Assembly (NCBI GenBank): GCA_949293255.1
Contig: CASFCL010000003.1
Span: forward strand, 1 to 64,000
Direction of reading: 5' to 3'
Length of the DNA: 64,000 nucleotides
From: an uncultured bacterium
GTDB taxonomy: Bacteria > Bacillota_I > Bacilli_A > RFN20 > CAG-826
Below are positions 54,334 through 62,785 of this stretch, one piece after another. The translations under genes and the position numbers were made by a program. The notes under the pieces are model-generated. The model saw nothing but the letters and a program-made list of their open reading frames with translations, searched no databases and was not told the DNA's origin. Each line of letters opens with the position of its first letter. The first letter of the stretch is position 1.

Positions 54334-54431
54334 TTTTAGTTCCTCCAAACGTATTTATATTATACTTTTTAATTATTCTTTTTCAATATCTTTAATGAAT
54401 ATTAAAGGGGATTTATGATAATATATTTAAC

Positions 54432-54731
54432 ATGAGTAGGAAATCAAAATTAACTAGAATGGAATTATATAAAGAATATCGTAAGAGTATTCAAAAGTAT
54501 GATTTTATCGATATTAATGAAGATACAAAAATGGAAAAACCTACTTATGCAAGAAGAGTTTTTAAGATTGATAGCAAAAGAAATCGAAAAGTAAAAAAAG
54601 TTGAAGACAATATTTACAAATCTTACATTAGAAAAAGAAGAGTTAATTTATTTCTTTATATACTTGCAAGTGTCTTACTTATCGGATTATTAGTTACAAT
54701 TATCGTTATTTGTGGAGTTATTTATTTATGA
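54432..54731 (+). CDS. Small basic membrane protein of unknown function
   Basis: This 99-residue protein has a very basic soluble part (residues 1-72, many Lys/Arg) and one membrane helix at about 73-97 (LFLYILASVLLIGLLVTIIVI). I do not recognise it. It ends in TGA inside ATGA, overlapping the cmk start, which shows translational coupling and that TGA is a stop in this organism. No Shine-Dalgarno sequence stands close to its ATG, while a -10-like GATAAT lies ten bases before it, so its mRNA may be leaderless. Confidence 0.65.
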   Translation: MSRKSKLTRMELYKEYRKSIQKYDFIDINEDTKMEKPTYARRVFKIDSKRNRKVKKVEDNIYKSYIRKRRVNLFLYILASVLLIGLLVTIIVICGVIYL

Positions 54732-55405
54732 TCAAAAAGAATATTTCAATCGCAATTGATGGCCCAAGTGCTAGCGGAAAATCAACAATCGCTAAAATTT
54801 TAGCTGAAAAACTTAATTTTATTTATATTGATACTGGTGCGATGTATCGTGCTTTTACTTTGGGATGCATAAATAATGGAATCGATTGTACTAATGAAGA
54901 AGAATGCTGCAAATTAATTGGTAAAATCATGATTGGTTTTAATGAAAAAAATCATGTAACTTTAAATGGCATAGATGTAGAAAAAGAAATTAGAGGCAAC
55001 AAAGTTGCGGATAATGTTTCTTATATTGCTTCATATAAAGATATTCGACTTGAATTAGTCAATCAACAAAGACTTTTAGCTCAAAATAATGATGTTGTAA
55101 TGGATGGTAGAGACATTGGAACATATGTTTTACAAGATGCTGATGTTAAATTCTTCCAAATTGCTGATGTTGAAGAAAGAGCTAAAAGAAGATATAAAGA
55201 AAACTTAGAAAAAGGCATTGAAACCTCTTATGAAGAATGTTTAGAAAACCTTAAAAAACGTGATTATATCGACTCTCATAGAGAATTTTGTCCACTTAGA
55301 CCAGCAAAAGATAGCATTGAAATTAATACAACTAATTTAGGTATAAATGAAGTAAGTGATATGCTTATTGCTTTACTTAAATCAAAAGGAATCGAAAGAA
55401 GATGA
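54728..55405 (+). CDS. cmk: Cytidylate kinase
   Basis: The ATG at 54728 overlaps the previous stop (ATGA) and gives a 225-residue protein starting MIKKNISIAIDGPSASGKST, with the P-loop directly at the N-terminus. Further signatures are YIDTGAMYRAFTLG, VMDGRDIGTYVLQDAD and RAKRRYKENLEKG. It phosphorylates CMP and dCMP. cmk next to der is a common Firmicutes pairing; the two overlap by four bases. Confidence 0.96.
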   Translation: MIKKNISIAIDGPSASGKSTIAKILAEKLNFIYIDTGAMYRAFTLGCINNGIDCTNEEECCKLIGKIMIGFNEKNHVTLNGIDVEKEIRGNKVADNVSYIASYKDIRLELVNQQRLLAQNNDVVMDGRDIGTYVLQDADVKFFQIADVEERAKRRYKENLEKGIETSYEECLENLKKRDYIDSHREFCPLRPAKDSIEINTTNLGINEVSDMLIALLKSKGIERR

Positions 55406-56712
55406 AACAAAGTTTAGTTGCAATTGTCGGAGCACCTAGCGTAGGAAAATCTACAATTTTTAATCGAATTATTGGCGAAAGAAAGTCAATCATCGAAACT
55501 CAAAGAGGTGTTACAAGAGATAGAATTTATAGTAAGACAAGTTGGCTTACTAAGAATTTTAATGTTGTCGATACTGGTGGAATTGAACTTGAAAATCGTC
55601 CATTTCAAGAACAAATTAGAATGCAAGCTGAAATCGCAATTGATGAAGCTGACGTTATTGTTTTTGTAACTGATGGAAAATTAGGTTTAACAGATGATGA
55701 TAATTTTATTGCTTCTATTTTATATAGATGTAATAAACCTATCATTGTAGCAGTTAATAAAATTGATAGCGGTGAATTAAAAAACAATATTTATGAATTT
55801 TATTCACTTGGATTAGGTGGTCCAATTGCAGTAAGTGGAGTTCATGGTATTGGAATTGGTGATTTACTTGATGAAGTAATCAAAAATTTACCAAAAGAAA
55901 GTGAAGAAGAAGTAGAAGATGATGAAATTAAATTTTGTATCATTGGAAGACCAAATGTTGGTAAATCATCTTTATATAATGCTTTATTAAATGAAACTAG
56001 AGTTATTGTTTCAAATATTGAAGGCACAACAAGAGATGCAATTGATACTCACTTCATTCATGATGAGCAAAAATATTGCGTAATTGATACTGCTGGATTA
56101 AAAAAACGTGGAAAAATATATGAATCTATCGATAAATATGCAGCAATTAGATGCTTAAAAGCTATTGATGATTCTGATGTTGCTATTTTAGTAATCGATG
56201 GAGAAAAAGGTATAACTGAACAAGATAAACACGTTGTTGGTTATGCAATGGAATCGAAAAAAGCTATTATTATTTGTGTTAATAAATGGGATTTAGTTAA
56301 AAAAGATAACAATACAATGAATGAATTTACAAAACAAATTCGTGCACATTTTAAATTCTTAGATTATGTCCCTGTCGTTTATGTTAGTGCTTTAACTAAA
56401 TCAAGAGTTAACAACTTATTCCCATTAATTGATCAAGTTTATGAATCATATTGTTTTAAGATTCAAACCTCAACTTTAAATACCATTCTTCAAGAAGCTC
56501 AAATTATGAATGAAACACCTGAATTTAATGGTGGTAGATGTAAAATTTATTTTGGTCAACAAGTTGGAAGCAAACCTTTAACAATTGCTTTATTCTGTAA
56601 TGATCCTGAATATATGCATTTTTCATATTTAAGATATTTAGAAAATAAAATTAGAGATTCATTTGAATTAATTGGTTCTCCCATTAACTTTGTTTTAAGG
56701 AAGAGAAAATAA
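55402..56712 (+). CDS. der: Ribosome biogenesis GTPase Der (EngA)
   Basis: This 436-residue protein has the double GTPase layout that defines Der. The first G domain carries GAPSVGKST (about 10-18) and VDTGG; the second carries GRPNVGKSS (about 181-189), DTAG and NKWD. A KH-like C-terminal domain follows. It is needed for 50S ribosome assembly. The first P-loop reads GAPSVGKS where many homologues have GRPNVGKS. Confidence 0.97.
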   Translation: MKQSLVAIVGAPSVGKSTIFNRIIGERKSIIETQRGVTRDRIYSKTSWLTKNFNVVDTGGIELENRPFQEQIRMQAEIAIDEADVIVFVTDGKLGLTDDDNFIASILYRCNKPIIVAVNKIDSGELKNNIYEFYSLGLGGPIAVSGVHGIGIGDLLDEVIKNLPKESEEEVEDDEIKFCIIGRPNVGKSSLYNALLNETRVIVSNIEGTTRDAIDTHFIHDEQKYCVIDTAGLKKRGKIYESIDKYAAIRCLKAIDDSDVAILVIDGEKGITEQDKHVVGYAMESKKAIIICVNKWDLVKKDNNTMNEFTKQIRAHFKFLDYVPVVYVSALTKSRVNNLFPLIDQVYESYCFKIQTSTLNTILQEAQIMNETPEFNGGRCKIYFGQQVGSKPLTIALFCNDPEYMHFSYLRYLENKIRDSFELIGSPINFVLRKRK

Positions 56713-56713
56713 T

Positions 56714-57718
56714 ATGAATTATGGTGTAATTGGTAGCGGAGCAATGGGTTTAGCACTTGCTAATGTTTTAGCAAATAATGATAAAAAAGTCTTTATTTAT
56801 GGAAGAAACCCTGCAGAAGTTGAGGAAATTAATAAATTTCATACAAATAAAAAGTATTTAAATGATACTAAACTTGATGAAAAAATTAAGGCAACTAATG
56901 ATATAAAAGAAGTTATCGATTTTGCTGATTCTTTAATTATTGCCGTTCCAACTCCATCGGTTATCAGTGTTATAAAAGAGATAAATAAATATTTAAATAA
57001 ACCTATTGTTATTATTAACGCTAGTAAAGGATTAGATATTAATACTAATGAAGGAATGCAATCAGTCATTTATAAACATATTAATAAAGATTATTTATTA
57101 GGAATCATCTCCTTATTAGGACCTGGATTTGCTAAAGAAATCATTGAAAAAAATATTACCTTAATTTGTGCAGTATCTGAAAATGAAGAAATTGCAAAAA
57201 AAGTTCAATTAGATTTTTCTAATGATTATTTTAGAGTTTATCTTCTCGATGATATTAATGGTGCTGAAATTGGTTCAGCTATGAAAAACGCAATTGCTAT
57301 TGCAAGTGGAATTTTAAAAGGTTTAGGGTATGGAGAAAATTCTAAAGCTGCATTAATTACTAGAGGGTTAATAGAAATTAATAAAGTTGGTAAAATTTTT
57401 AACTCAAAAGAATCAACATTTTTAGGATTAACTGGAGTTGGAGATTTAATTTTAACTTGTAATACTTTTGAATCTAGAAACTTTAAAGCAGGATATGAAA
57501 TTGGTTTAAAAGATGATGCAAAAGAATTTTTAAATAACAATAAAACGACAGTTGAAGGTATCTATACAATTAAAGTTATCTATGAAATTGCTAAGAAAAA
57601 TAATCTAGATTTACCTATCATAGATGCCTTATACCAAGTTCTTTATTTATATGAAAAACCATCTCTAGTTGTAAAAAATGTAATGAATCGACCACTAAAG
57701 AAAGAACAAAAACAATAA
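56714..57718 (+). CDS. gpsA: Glycerol-3-phosphate dehydrogenase [NAD(P)+]
   Basis: This 334-residue protein starts MNYGVIGSGAMGLALANVLANN, the NAD(P)-binding motif, and has the catalytic region KNAIAIASGILKGLGYGENSKAALITRGL and the LTGVGDLILTC segment. It makes glycerol-3-phosphate for phospholipids. It follows der by one base in the cmk-der-gpsA order common in Firmicutes. A terminator follows at once. Confidence 0.96.
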   Translation: MNYGVIGSGAMGLALANVLANNDKKVFIYGRNPAEVEEINKFHTNKKYLNDTKLDEKIKATNDIKEVIDFADSLIIAVPTPSVISVIKEINKYLNKPIVIINASKGLDINTNEGMQSVIYKHINKDYLLGIISLLGPGFAKEIIEKNITLICAVSENEEIAKKVQLDFSNDYFRVYLLDDINGAEIGSAMKNAIAIASGILKGLGYGENSKAALITRGLIEINKVGKIFNSKESTFLGLTGVGDLILTCNTFESRNFKAGYEIGLKDDAKEFLNNNKTTVEGIYTIKVIYEIAKKNNLDLPIIDALYQVLYLYEKPSLVVKNVMNRPLKKEQKQ

Positions 57719-57742
57719 AATGCGATATAATCGCATTTTTTT
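57717..57742 (+). terminator. Terminator after gpsA
   Basis: Arms AAAATGCGA (57717-57725) and TCGCATTTT (57731-57739) with a T tail. The stem begins inside the gpsA stop codon and closely resembles the terminator after cassette 1 (21681). Confidence 0.85.
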
Positions 57743-57811
57743 CTACTTTTTAGAGATTGCATAAAATCGTCCTATATGTTAACTTATAATCAAAGAAAGG
57801 GGCATAGACCA

Positions 57812-58084
57812 ATGAATAAACAAGAATTAGCAGTCGCTGTTGCAAACGAGTGCGAATTATTAAAAAAAGATGCTGAATTAGCAGTTGCAGCCGTTTTTGA
57901 TCAAATTGCTAGAGCTCTCGAAGAGGGCGATACCGTTAAAATTTCTGGTTTCGGAGTTTTTGCTGTTAAAACAAGACAAGCAAGAAATGGAACAGTTCCA
58001 GGAACATCACAAAAAATTGAAATTCCTGAAACTAAAACAGTTGGTTTTAAACCATCAAAATCCTTAAAGGAAGCTGTTAATTAA
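57812..58084 (+). CDS. hup: DNA-binding protein HU
   Basis: The start at 57812 is chosen because AAAGGGGC precedes it; the frame from 57776 would include the leader. The 90-residue protein has the HU/IHF pattern MNKQELAVAVANE, GDTVKISGFGVFAVKTRQARNG and the C-terminal IPETKTVGFKPSKSLKEAV. It bends and packs DNA. A perfect -10 TATAAT lies at 57785-57790, so it has its own promoter. It is separated from gpsA by a terminator. Confidence 0.96.
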   Translation: MNKQELAVAVANECELLKKDAELAVAAVFDQIARALEEGDTVKISGFGVFAVKTRQARNGTVPGTSQKIEIPETKTVGFKPSKSLKEAVN

Positions 58085-58106
58085 TCTTTTAGTTAATAAT
58101 TATTTT

Positions 58107-58145
58107 AAAACCCACTTCAATAATTAAAAAAGTGGGTTTTAATTT
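58107..58145 (+). terminator. Terminator after HU
   Basis: Arms AAAACCCACT (58107-58116) and AGTGGGTTTT (58131-58140), followed by a short AATTTT tail. Confidence 0.85.
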
Positions 58146-58200
58146 TGAAAATATATTTCTAAATTAGTATAAATCTTACTCAATAACTTGCCCTTTTATA

Positions 58201-58209
58201 TGTTATAAT
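58201..58209 (+). promoter_or_regulatory. Extended -10 promoter of cca
   Basis: TGTTATAAT is a perfect extended -10. Transcription would begin about seven bases later, at 58215-58217, next to the ATG at 58218, with no room for a Shine-Dalgarno sequence. Confidence 0.6.
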
Positions 58210-58217
58210 CTACTAAC

Positions 58218-58838
58218 ATGAATGAGATTTTCGATTCCTTAAAAAAGATTTTTAATGATAACGGTTTTAGGCTTTATATGATAGGCTCTACAAGTAGAGA
58301 TTACTTATTAAATAAAGAAATAACTGATTATGATTTTGTTAGTGATGCTACACCAAAAGAAGTTTCAAAATTTATCGCTGTAGACACAACTTTCTCAAAA
58401 TATGGGATAACAAATTTTCATTTCAAAGGAATCAAAATTGATTTAGCAACTTTAAGAAAAGAAACCAATTATGAAGATTATCGACATCCTAGTAAAATAG
58501 AATTTATTAAAGATATTAATATTGATTATCTTCGAAGAGACTTTACAATTAATGCAATTTATATTGATGAAAACTATCAAATTATTGATCCATCTAAAGG
58601 AGTTATTGATTTAAAAAATAAAGTTCTTAAAATGATAGGAGATCCATATAAAAGAATTAAAGAAGATCCTTTAAGAATATTAAGAGCAAAAAGATTTGAA
58701 TTCGAATATAATTTAACTATTGAAGAAACTTTAAAAAAAGCTCTTAAAGAAAATGAATATTTATTAAAGGAATTAAATCCTGATAAAATTCATATGGAGT
58801 TATTAAAATTAGAAAAGATTAAAAAGGAGGAGAAGTAA
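58218..58838 (+). CDS. cca: Short CCA tRNA nucleotidyltransferase / poly(A) polymerase head domain
   Basis: This 206-residue protein equals only the N-terminal half of class II CCA-adding enzymes (usually near 400 residues). It has the nucleotidyltransferase signature with the metal-binding Asp pair (SRDYLLNKEITDYDF), the YEDYRHP loop, the RRDFTINAIYI segment that recognises the incoming base, and the DPLRILRAKRFEFEY neck. The body and tail domains are absent. Catalytic parts look intact, so it may be a minimal CCA or A-adding enzyme. The following gene starts two bases after its stop and has its own GGAGGAG, so no continuation is lost in another frame. Confidence 0.82.
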   Translation: MNEIFDSLKKIFNDNGFRLYMIGSTSRDYLLNKEITDYDFVSDATPKEVSKFIAVDTTFSKYGITNFHFKGIKIDLATLRKETNYEDYRHPSKIEFIKDINIDYLRRDFTINAIYIDENYQIIDPSKGVIDLKNKVLKMIGDPYKRIKEDPLRILRAKRFEFEYNLTIEETLKKALKENEYLLKELNPDKIHMELLKLEKIKKEEK

Positions 58839-58839
58839 A

Positions 58840-59412
58840 ATGAATTTAGAAAGTAGTGCAGTAAATTTCTCATATTTATTATTAGATTATTATAAATCCT
58901 TAAATATTAAAGAAGATGAACTTGCAGTTATCTTAATGATTGACCATTTATTAGCATCAACTGATGATTTTATTACAACTGATTTACTTGCTATGAAAAT
59001 GAATCTTGATGAAAGACGAATTGATGAAATTATGGCTAATCTTTTAAACAAAAAATATATTGAATTTGAATTAACTAAAGATAAAGCCCTCCTTACTTTA
59101 AATCCTTTAAAAAAGATTTTATATTCTTTCTTCAAACAATCAATTTTTACCCAAGAAGAACTTGATCAACAAGAAGGAATCGATCAAAAAAGAACTGAAT
59201 ATTTTGAAATGATAGAAGAGTTTTTTGGCAGAACTCTTTCTCCTTTTGAAATGTCGATTGTTGATGAATGGATTGCTCAAGATATCGATGAAGATATTGT
59301 TACAAATGCAATAAAAGATGCAATTAGATATGATAAAAAATCAGTAAGAACTATCGATAAATACGTAATTTCTCGTCTTAAAAAAGAAGATAATTTAGGT
59401 AATGCAAAATAA
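58840..59412 (+). CDS. dnaD: DnaD-like replication initiation protein
   Basis: This 190-residue protein has an N-terminal winged helix (STDDFITTDLLAMKMNLDERRIDEIMANL) and a C-terminal DnaD/DnaB2 domain ending in the SPFEMSIVDEWI...IVTNAIKDAI...SVRTIDKYVISRL pattern (the YxxxI-type motif). In Firmicutes DnaD helps load the replicative helicase. dnaD followed by nth is the arrangement known from Bacillus. Strong GGAGGAG stands before the ATG. It overlaps nth by 11 bases. Confidence 0.92.
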   Translation: MNLESSAVNFSYLLLDYYKSLNIKEDELAVILMIDHLLASTDDFITTDLLAMKMNLDERRIDEIMANLLNKKYIEFELTKDKALLTLNPLKKILYSFFKQSIFTQEELDQQEGIDQKRTEYFEMIEEFFGRTLSPFEMSIVDEWIAQDIDEDIVTNAIKDAIRYDKKSVRTIDKYVISRLKKEDNLGNAK

Positions 59413-60034
59413 AGAAAAAATTAAATTAATTGAAGATTATTTTAATGAAATTCTTCCTCAAGCTGGATGTGAATTGACATATAGTAGCGACTATGGTCTT
59501 TTAATTGCAGTCATGTTATCAGCTCAATGCACTGATAAGAAAGTAAATAAAGTTACCCATGTTTTATTTTCTAAATACAAAACTTTAAAAGAACTTGATG
59601 AAGCTCCTTTAGAAGATATTGAAAGCATAATAAAGTTTTTAGGATTATATAAAAATAAAGCTAAAAATATTAAATTAATTACAAGAAGATTGATTAATTT
59701 TTATGATGGAAAAGTTCCATCAAGTAAAGAAGAACTCACTACATTAGCAGGAGTAGGAAATAAAACAGCTAACGTAGTTCGAATTGAAATTTTTAAAGAA
59801 CCTGAATTCCCTGTTGATACTCATGTTAAAAGAATCTCAAATAGACTAGGGTTAGTTAATGAAGAAGATCCAGATAAAATTGAACAAATTTTAAGAAGAA
59901 AATTTCCTAAAGATAAATGGATTTTACTTCATCATCAAATGATTCATTTTGGTAGATATTATTGTAAAGCAATGAATCCGATGTGTGAAAATTGTAAATT
60001 AAAAGGTATTTGCAAAGATTATAAAAATCACTAA
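59402..60034 (+). CDS. nth: Endonuclease III
   Basis: This 210-residue DNA glycosylase/lyase has the helix-hairpin-helix LTTLAGVGNKTANVV with its catalytic Lys, the catalytic Asp in FPVDTHVKRISNRLGL and a C-terminal [4Fe-4S] motif (CKAMNPMCENCKLKGIC, C-x6-C-x2-C-x5-C). It removes oxidised pyrimidines. It is fully conserved and overlaps dnaD. Confidence 0.97.
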   Translation: MQNKEKIKLIEDYFNEILPQAGCELTYSSDYGLLIAVMLSAQCTDKKVNKVTHVLFSKYKTLKELDEAPLEDIESIIKFLGLYKNKAKNIKLITRRLINFYDGKVPSSKEELTTLAGVGNKTANVVRIEIFKEPEFPVDTHVKRISNRLGLVNEEDPDKIEQILRRKFPKDKWILLHHQMIHFGRYYCKAMNPMCENCKLKGICKDYKNH

Positions 60035-60067
60035 TTTAAAGTAAAAACCCTGCAAAAACCTATTATT

Positions 60068-60607
60068 TTATAAATATTTAATATAATTAATTGGATATTT
60101 TATCGTTGGACGTATCTCTTTTACATATGTTTTAAAATAAGAAATTGGAATAGATTTAGAGAAATGGGTTTTTAAAAATTCATCATATTGTTCTATAGGT
60201 AAAAGATAGATTTTTTCTAATGTTGAAAAATAAATGATAAAAAAAGCAATGCCACCATGTTTTTTAATTTCTCTTAAATGACTGATTTGATATGACTTGA
60301 TATTTAATAAAGGAAAAGAAGTTTTGGATTTAGTTTCTTTGGCTTCAAAATCAATATATTTTCCTTTATAAACTCCATAATAATCGGTAGTAGATTTCTT
60401 TTCATAAAAAGCTTTTGTTATTTCGTTATCTTTATTAACTCTAGCAACTTTTATAGGAGTTGGTCGTTTATAAATATAGGCGATATTATCTTTAATATAG
60501 TTTTCGTTTGTTCTATTAATTAAATCTTCTAAAGTCATTCCTCGATTTTTATAGGAATATGGGTTAGAGGTGATCACTAAATCTTCATCGATTTTAAATT
60601 CAGACAT
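60068..60607 (-). CDS. recU: Holliday junction resolvase RecU
   Basis: This 179-residue protein opens with NRGMTLEDLINRTNENYI, the RecU signature, and carries the nuclease core TDYYGVYKGKYIDFEAKETKS (Asp, Glu-x-Lys) plus ISHLREIKKHGGIAFFIIYF. RecU cuts Holliday junctions in Firmicutes. It usually stands next to ponA, but here it shares an operon with a DEDDh exonuclease whose end it overlaps by one base. Confidence 0.93.
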   Translation of the reverse strand: MSEFKIDEDLVITSNPYSYKNRGMTLEDLINRTNENYIKDNIAYIYKRPTPIKVARVNKDNEITKAFYEKKSTTDYYGVYKGKYIDFEAKETKSKTSFPLLNIKSYQISHLREIKKHGGIAFFIIYFSTLEKIYLLPIEQYDEFLKTHFSKSIPISYFKTYVKEIRPTIKYPINYIKYL

Positions 60608-61326
60608 TAAATCTCCTCCTCAATATATTTAATAAGAACACTTTCATCAACAGTTTTTCCTTTTTTGATGTCTCTTAAAATTTTTGCAAAAGGAGCTGGA
60701 AGTTTAGGATTTGAATATAAAACTTTAAGATATTGTTCTCTTAAAATTCCTCTTTCTTTTATAAAAGCTTTATATAAAAGCATTAAATTAATTGCATCAT
60801 ATTTAGGATCATGAAAATCACCGTTTGGTGTAACATTAAAAACTCTTAATCCATCTCTTAAAGAAACAGTATGATTATGTTCATCTCTAACAAAATGAGA
60901 GACAATTTGAGAAAAATCAATATAGTTATGATAAATTTTTTGAATAAATGGTGTTTCGTTTATTAAATTTATGACACTAGAAGAATGAAGCATCTTTAAA
61001 TCGAAGTTACCATAAGAAATAAATTTGATATTTTCTTCATTACCAACATATTTTTCAAAGTTTTTAATTGCATCTAAAAAGTGGATGCCTTCTTTAGCTA
61101 ATAAGTTATCATTTATTCCTGTTAAATCTTCAATATAACTTCCAACTATATCTTTTGCTTTGACAAAACATTTAAATGGTTTAGAAGTAGACTTAACCTG
61201 AAACTTATTATCTAATTGTACTTTTATAGCACCTATAGCAATAATTTCTTGCGAAAATTGTGTCCCCTCAAAATCAAAGAAGACAACAACTCGAGAATCT
61301 TTTAAATATGGATTTAAGTATTTCAT
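60607..61326 (-). CDS. DEDDh-family 3'-5' exonuclease
   Basis: This 239-residue protein has the exonuclease motifs in order: Exo I VVFFDFEGTQF (Asp-x-Glu), Exo II FISYGNFDLKML (Asp) and Exo III HDPKYDAINLM (His-x4-Asp). This is the proofreading-like fold of DNA polymerase III epsilon, RNase T and KapD. No polymerase domain is attached. A role in trimming RNA or DNA ends together with RecU is possible, and the substrate is unknown. Confidence 0.87.
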   Translation of the reverse strand: MKYLNPYLKDSRVVVFFDFEGTQFSQEIIAIGAIKVQLDNKFQVKSTSKPFKCFVKAKDIVGSYIEDLTGINDNLLAKEGIHFLDAIKNFEKYVGNEENIKFISYGNFDLKMLHSSSVINLINETPFIQKIYHNYIDFSQIVSHFVRDEHNHTVSLRDGLRVFNVTPNGDFHDPKYDAINLMLLYKAFIKERGILREQYLKVLYSNPKLPAPFAKILRDIKKGKTVDESVLIKYIEEEI

Positions 61327-61329
61327 GCT

Positions 61330-61920
61330 TTATTTATCTTTTTGAATAACAGCTAAGAATTCTTTAACAGCGCCTTCATTCATTTTAATGATAAGGTTAG
61401 TCATATAATCAAGTTTAGATGGATCAGGATTTTTTGCATACTCAATCATAAAAGAAAGAGTACCATTAATTGTATAAGTTGATAAATGATTAATTTCATC
61501 TTCACTTAAAAATGGGAACATTGTAGTAAAATCAGATAAATATTTTTCTTTTGTATAATCAATTAAATTTGATAACAACTTACTTTGGCTTCTTGAGTCT
61601 TCTAAAATAATTTTAACAATAGTAGGAAATTCAAAAACAAATAAAAGAATTTGTTTAAAATATTGACCATCGATACTTGTAACTGATTTTGTTTCTAACT
61701 TTTCAATGATGTAATTATAAAAATCAACTTGAATACTTTCATAGACATCAATGATATCGTTAAAGTGGTTATAAAAAGTACCGCGATTAATTTTAGCAAG
61801 AGTGCATAATTCAGTGACTGAAATTTTAGTAATTGATTTAGTTTCTAATAACTTTTTTAATGCATCTTTGATTACGTTTTTTGAATATCTGCTTCTAAGG
61901 TCTAAATTCTCTTTTTTCAT
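61330..61920 (-). CDS. TetR family transcriptional regulator
   Basis: This 196-residue protein has an N-terminal TetR DNA-binding domain (TKISVTELCTLAKINRGTFYNHFNDIIDVYESI, residues about 28-60) and a mostly helical ligand domain. It is transcribed away from the ABC exporter at 62075 across a 154-base spacer, so it probably controls that exporter and itself. AGGACAC serves as a weak ribosome binding site. Confidence 0.9.
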   Translation of the reverse strand: MKKENLDLRSRYSKNVIKDALKKLLETKSITKISVTELCTLAKINRGTFYNHFNDIIDVYESIQVDFYNYIIEKLETKSVTSIDGQYFKQILLFVFEFPTIVKIILEDSRSQSKLLSNLIDYTKEKYLSDFTTMFPFLSEDEINHLSTYTINGTLSFMIEYAKNPDPSKLDYMTNLIIKMNEGAVKEFLAVIQKDK

Positions 61921-62074
61921 AAAGTGTCCTCCAAATCGACATTTTTACTTTTTTTGTTGATTTCTTGAATATTCTAACATTTTTCTATGATTTGTAGAAT
62001 AATTTTTTCAAACAAGTGTTGAATTTTTTAACATTTATTGTAAATTGATAATAGTTTAAAAAAGGGAGTTAGTT
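61921..62074. promoter_or_regulatory. Divergent control region between tetR and the ABC exporter
   Basis: Two short palindromes are candidate TetR operators: ATTCTAACA (61971-61979) with TGTAGAAT (61993-62000), and TGTTGAATTTTTTAACA (62017-62033). AAAGGGA stands before the exporter ATG. Confidence 0.4.
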
Positions 62075-62785
62075 ATGAGTGAAAAAGTAATTATTAGAGC
62101 AGAAAACCTTACACGTATATATCAAGTCGGTGGAAGTGAGATTTACGCACTTAATAATTTATCTTTTGAAGCAAAAGAGGGTGATTTTATTATCATTTTA
62201 GGTCAATCTGGTGCAGGAAAGACCACTTTATTAAATATTATTGGTGGAATGGATCATGCTACAAGTGGATCTTTATATATAGATGATATTGATATAACTA
62301 AATATAGTAAAAAACAACTTACAAATTATCGTAGAAATGATGTTGGTTTTGTTTTCCAATTTTATAATTTAATGCCAAATTTAACAGCTATTGAAAATGT
62401 TGAATTATCGGTAGAAATGTGCAAAAACGCTTTAAAACCTGAAGATATTTTAAATAAAGTTGGTTTAGGAGGGAGATTTAATAACTTCCCAGGACAACTT
62501 AGCGGAGGCGAACAACAAAGAGTTTCAATCGCTAGAGCCATCGCAAAAAATCCAAAAATTTTACTTTGTGATGAACCAACTGGTGCCTTAGATTATCAAA
62601 CTGGTAAACAAATTTTAAAGTTACTTTTTGATATGTGTAAAGAAGAAAAGAAAACTGTAATTATTGTTACTCATAACTCTGCAATTAAAGATATGGCAGA
62701 TAAAATTATTCATATTAAAAATGGAACTGTTGAAAGTGTTGAAAATAACGACAATCCAGTCAACATCGAGGAAATTGAATGGTAA
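62075..62785 (+). CDS. ABC exporter ATP-binding protein (MacB/LolD type)
   Basis: This 236-residue ATPase has Walker A GQSGAGKTT, the Q-loop in VGFVFQFYNLMPNLTAIENV (typical of the FtsE/LolD/MacB group), signature LSGGEQQRVSIARA and Walker B LLCDEPTGALD. It partners with the FtsX-like permease that follows, whose start overlaps its stop codon. The exporter faces a TetR gene, a common layout for drug- or peptide-responsive transporters. Confidence 0.94.
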   Translation: MSEKVIIRAENLTRIYQVGGSEIYALNNLSFEAKEGDFIIILGQSGAGKTTLLNIIGGMDHATSGSLYIDDIDITKYSKKQLTNYRRNDVGFVFQFYNLMPNLTAIENVELSVEMCKNALKPEDILNKVGLGGRFNNFPGQLSGGEQQRVSIARAIAKNPKILLCDEPTGALDYQTGKQILKLLFDMCKEEKKTVIIVTHNSAIKDMADKIIHIKNGTVESVENNDNPVNIEEIEW

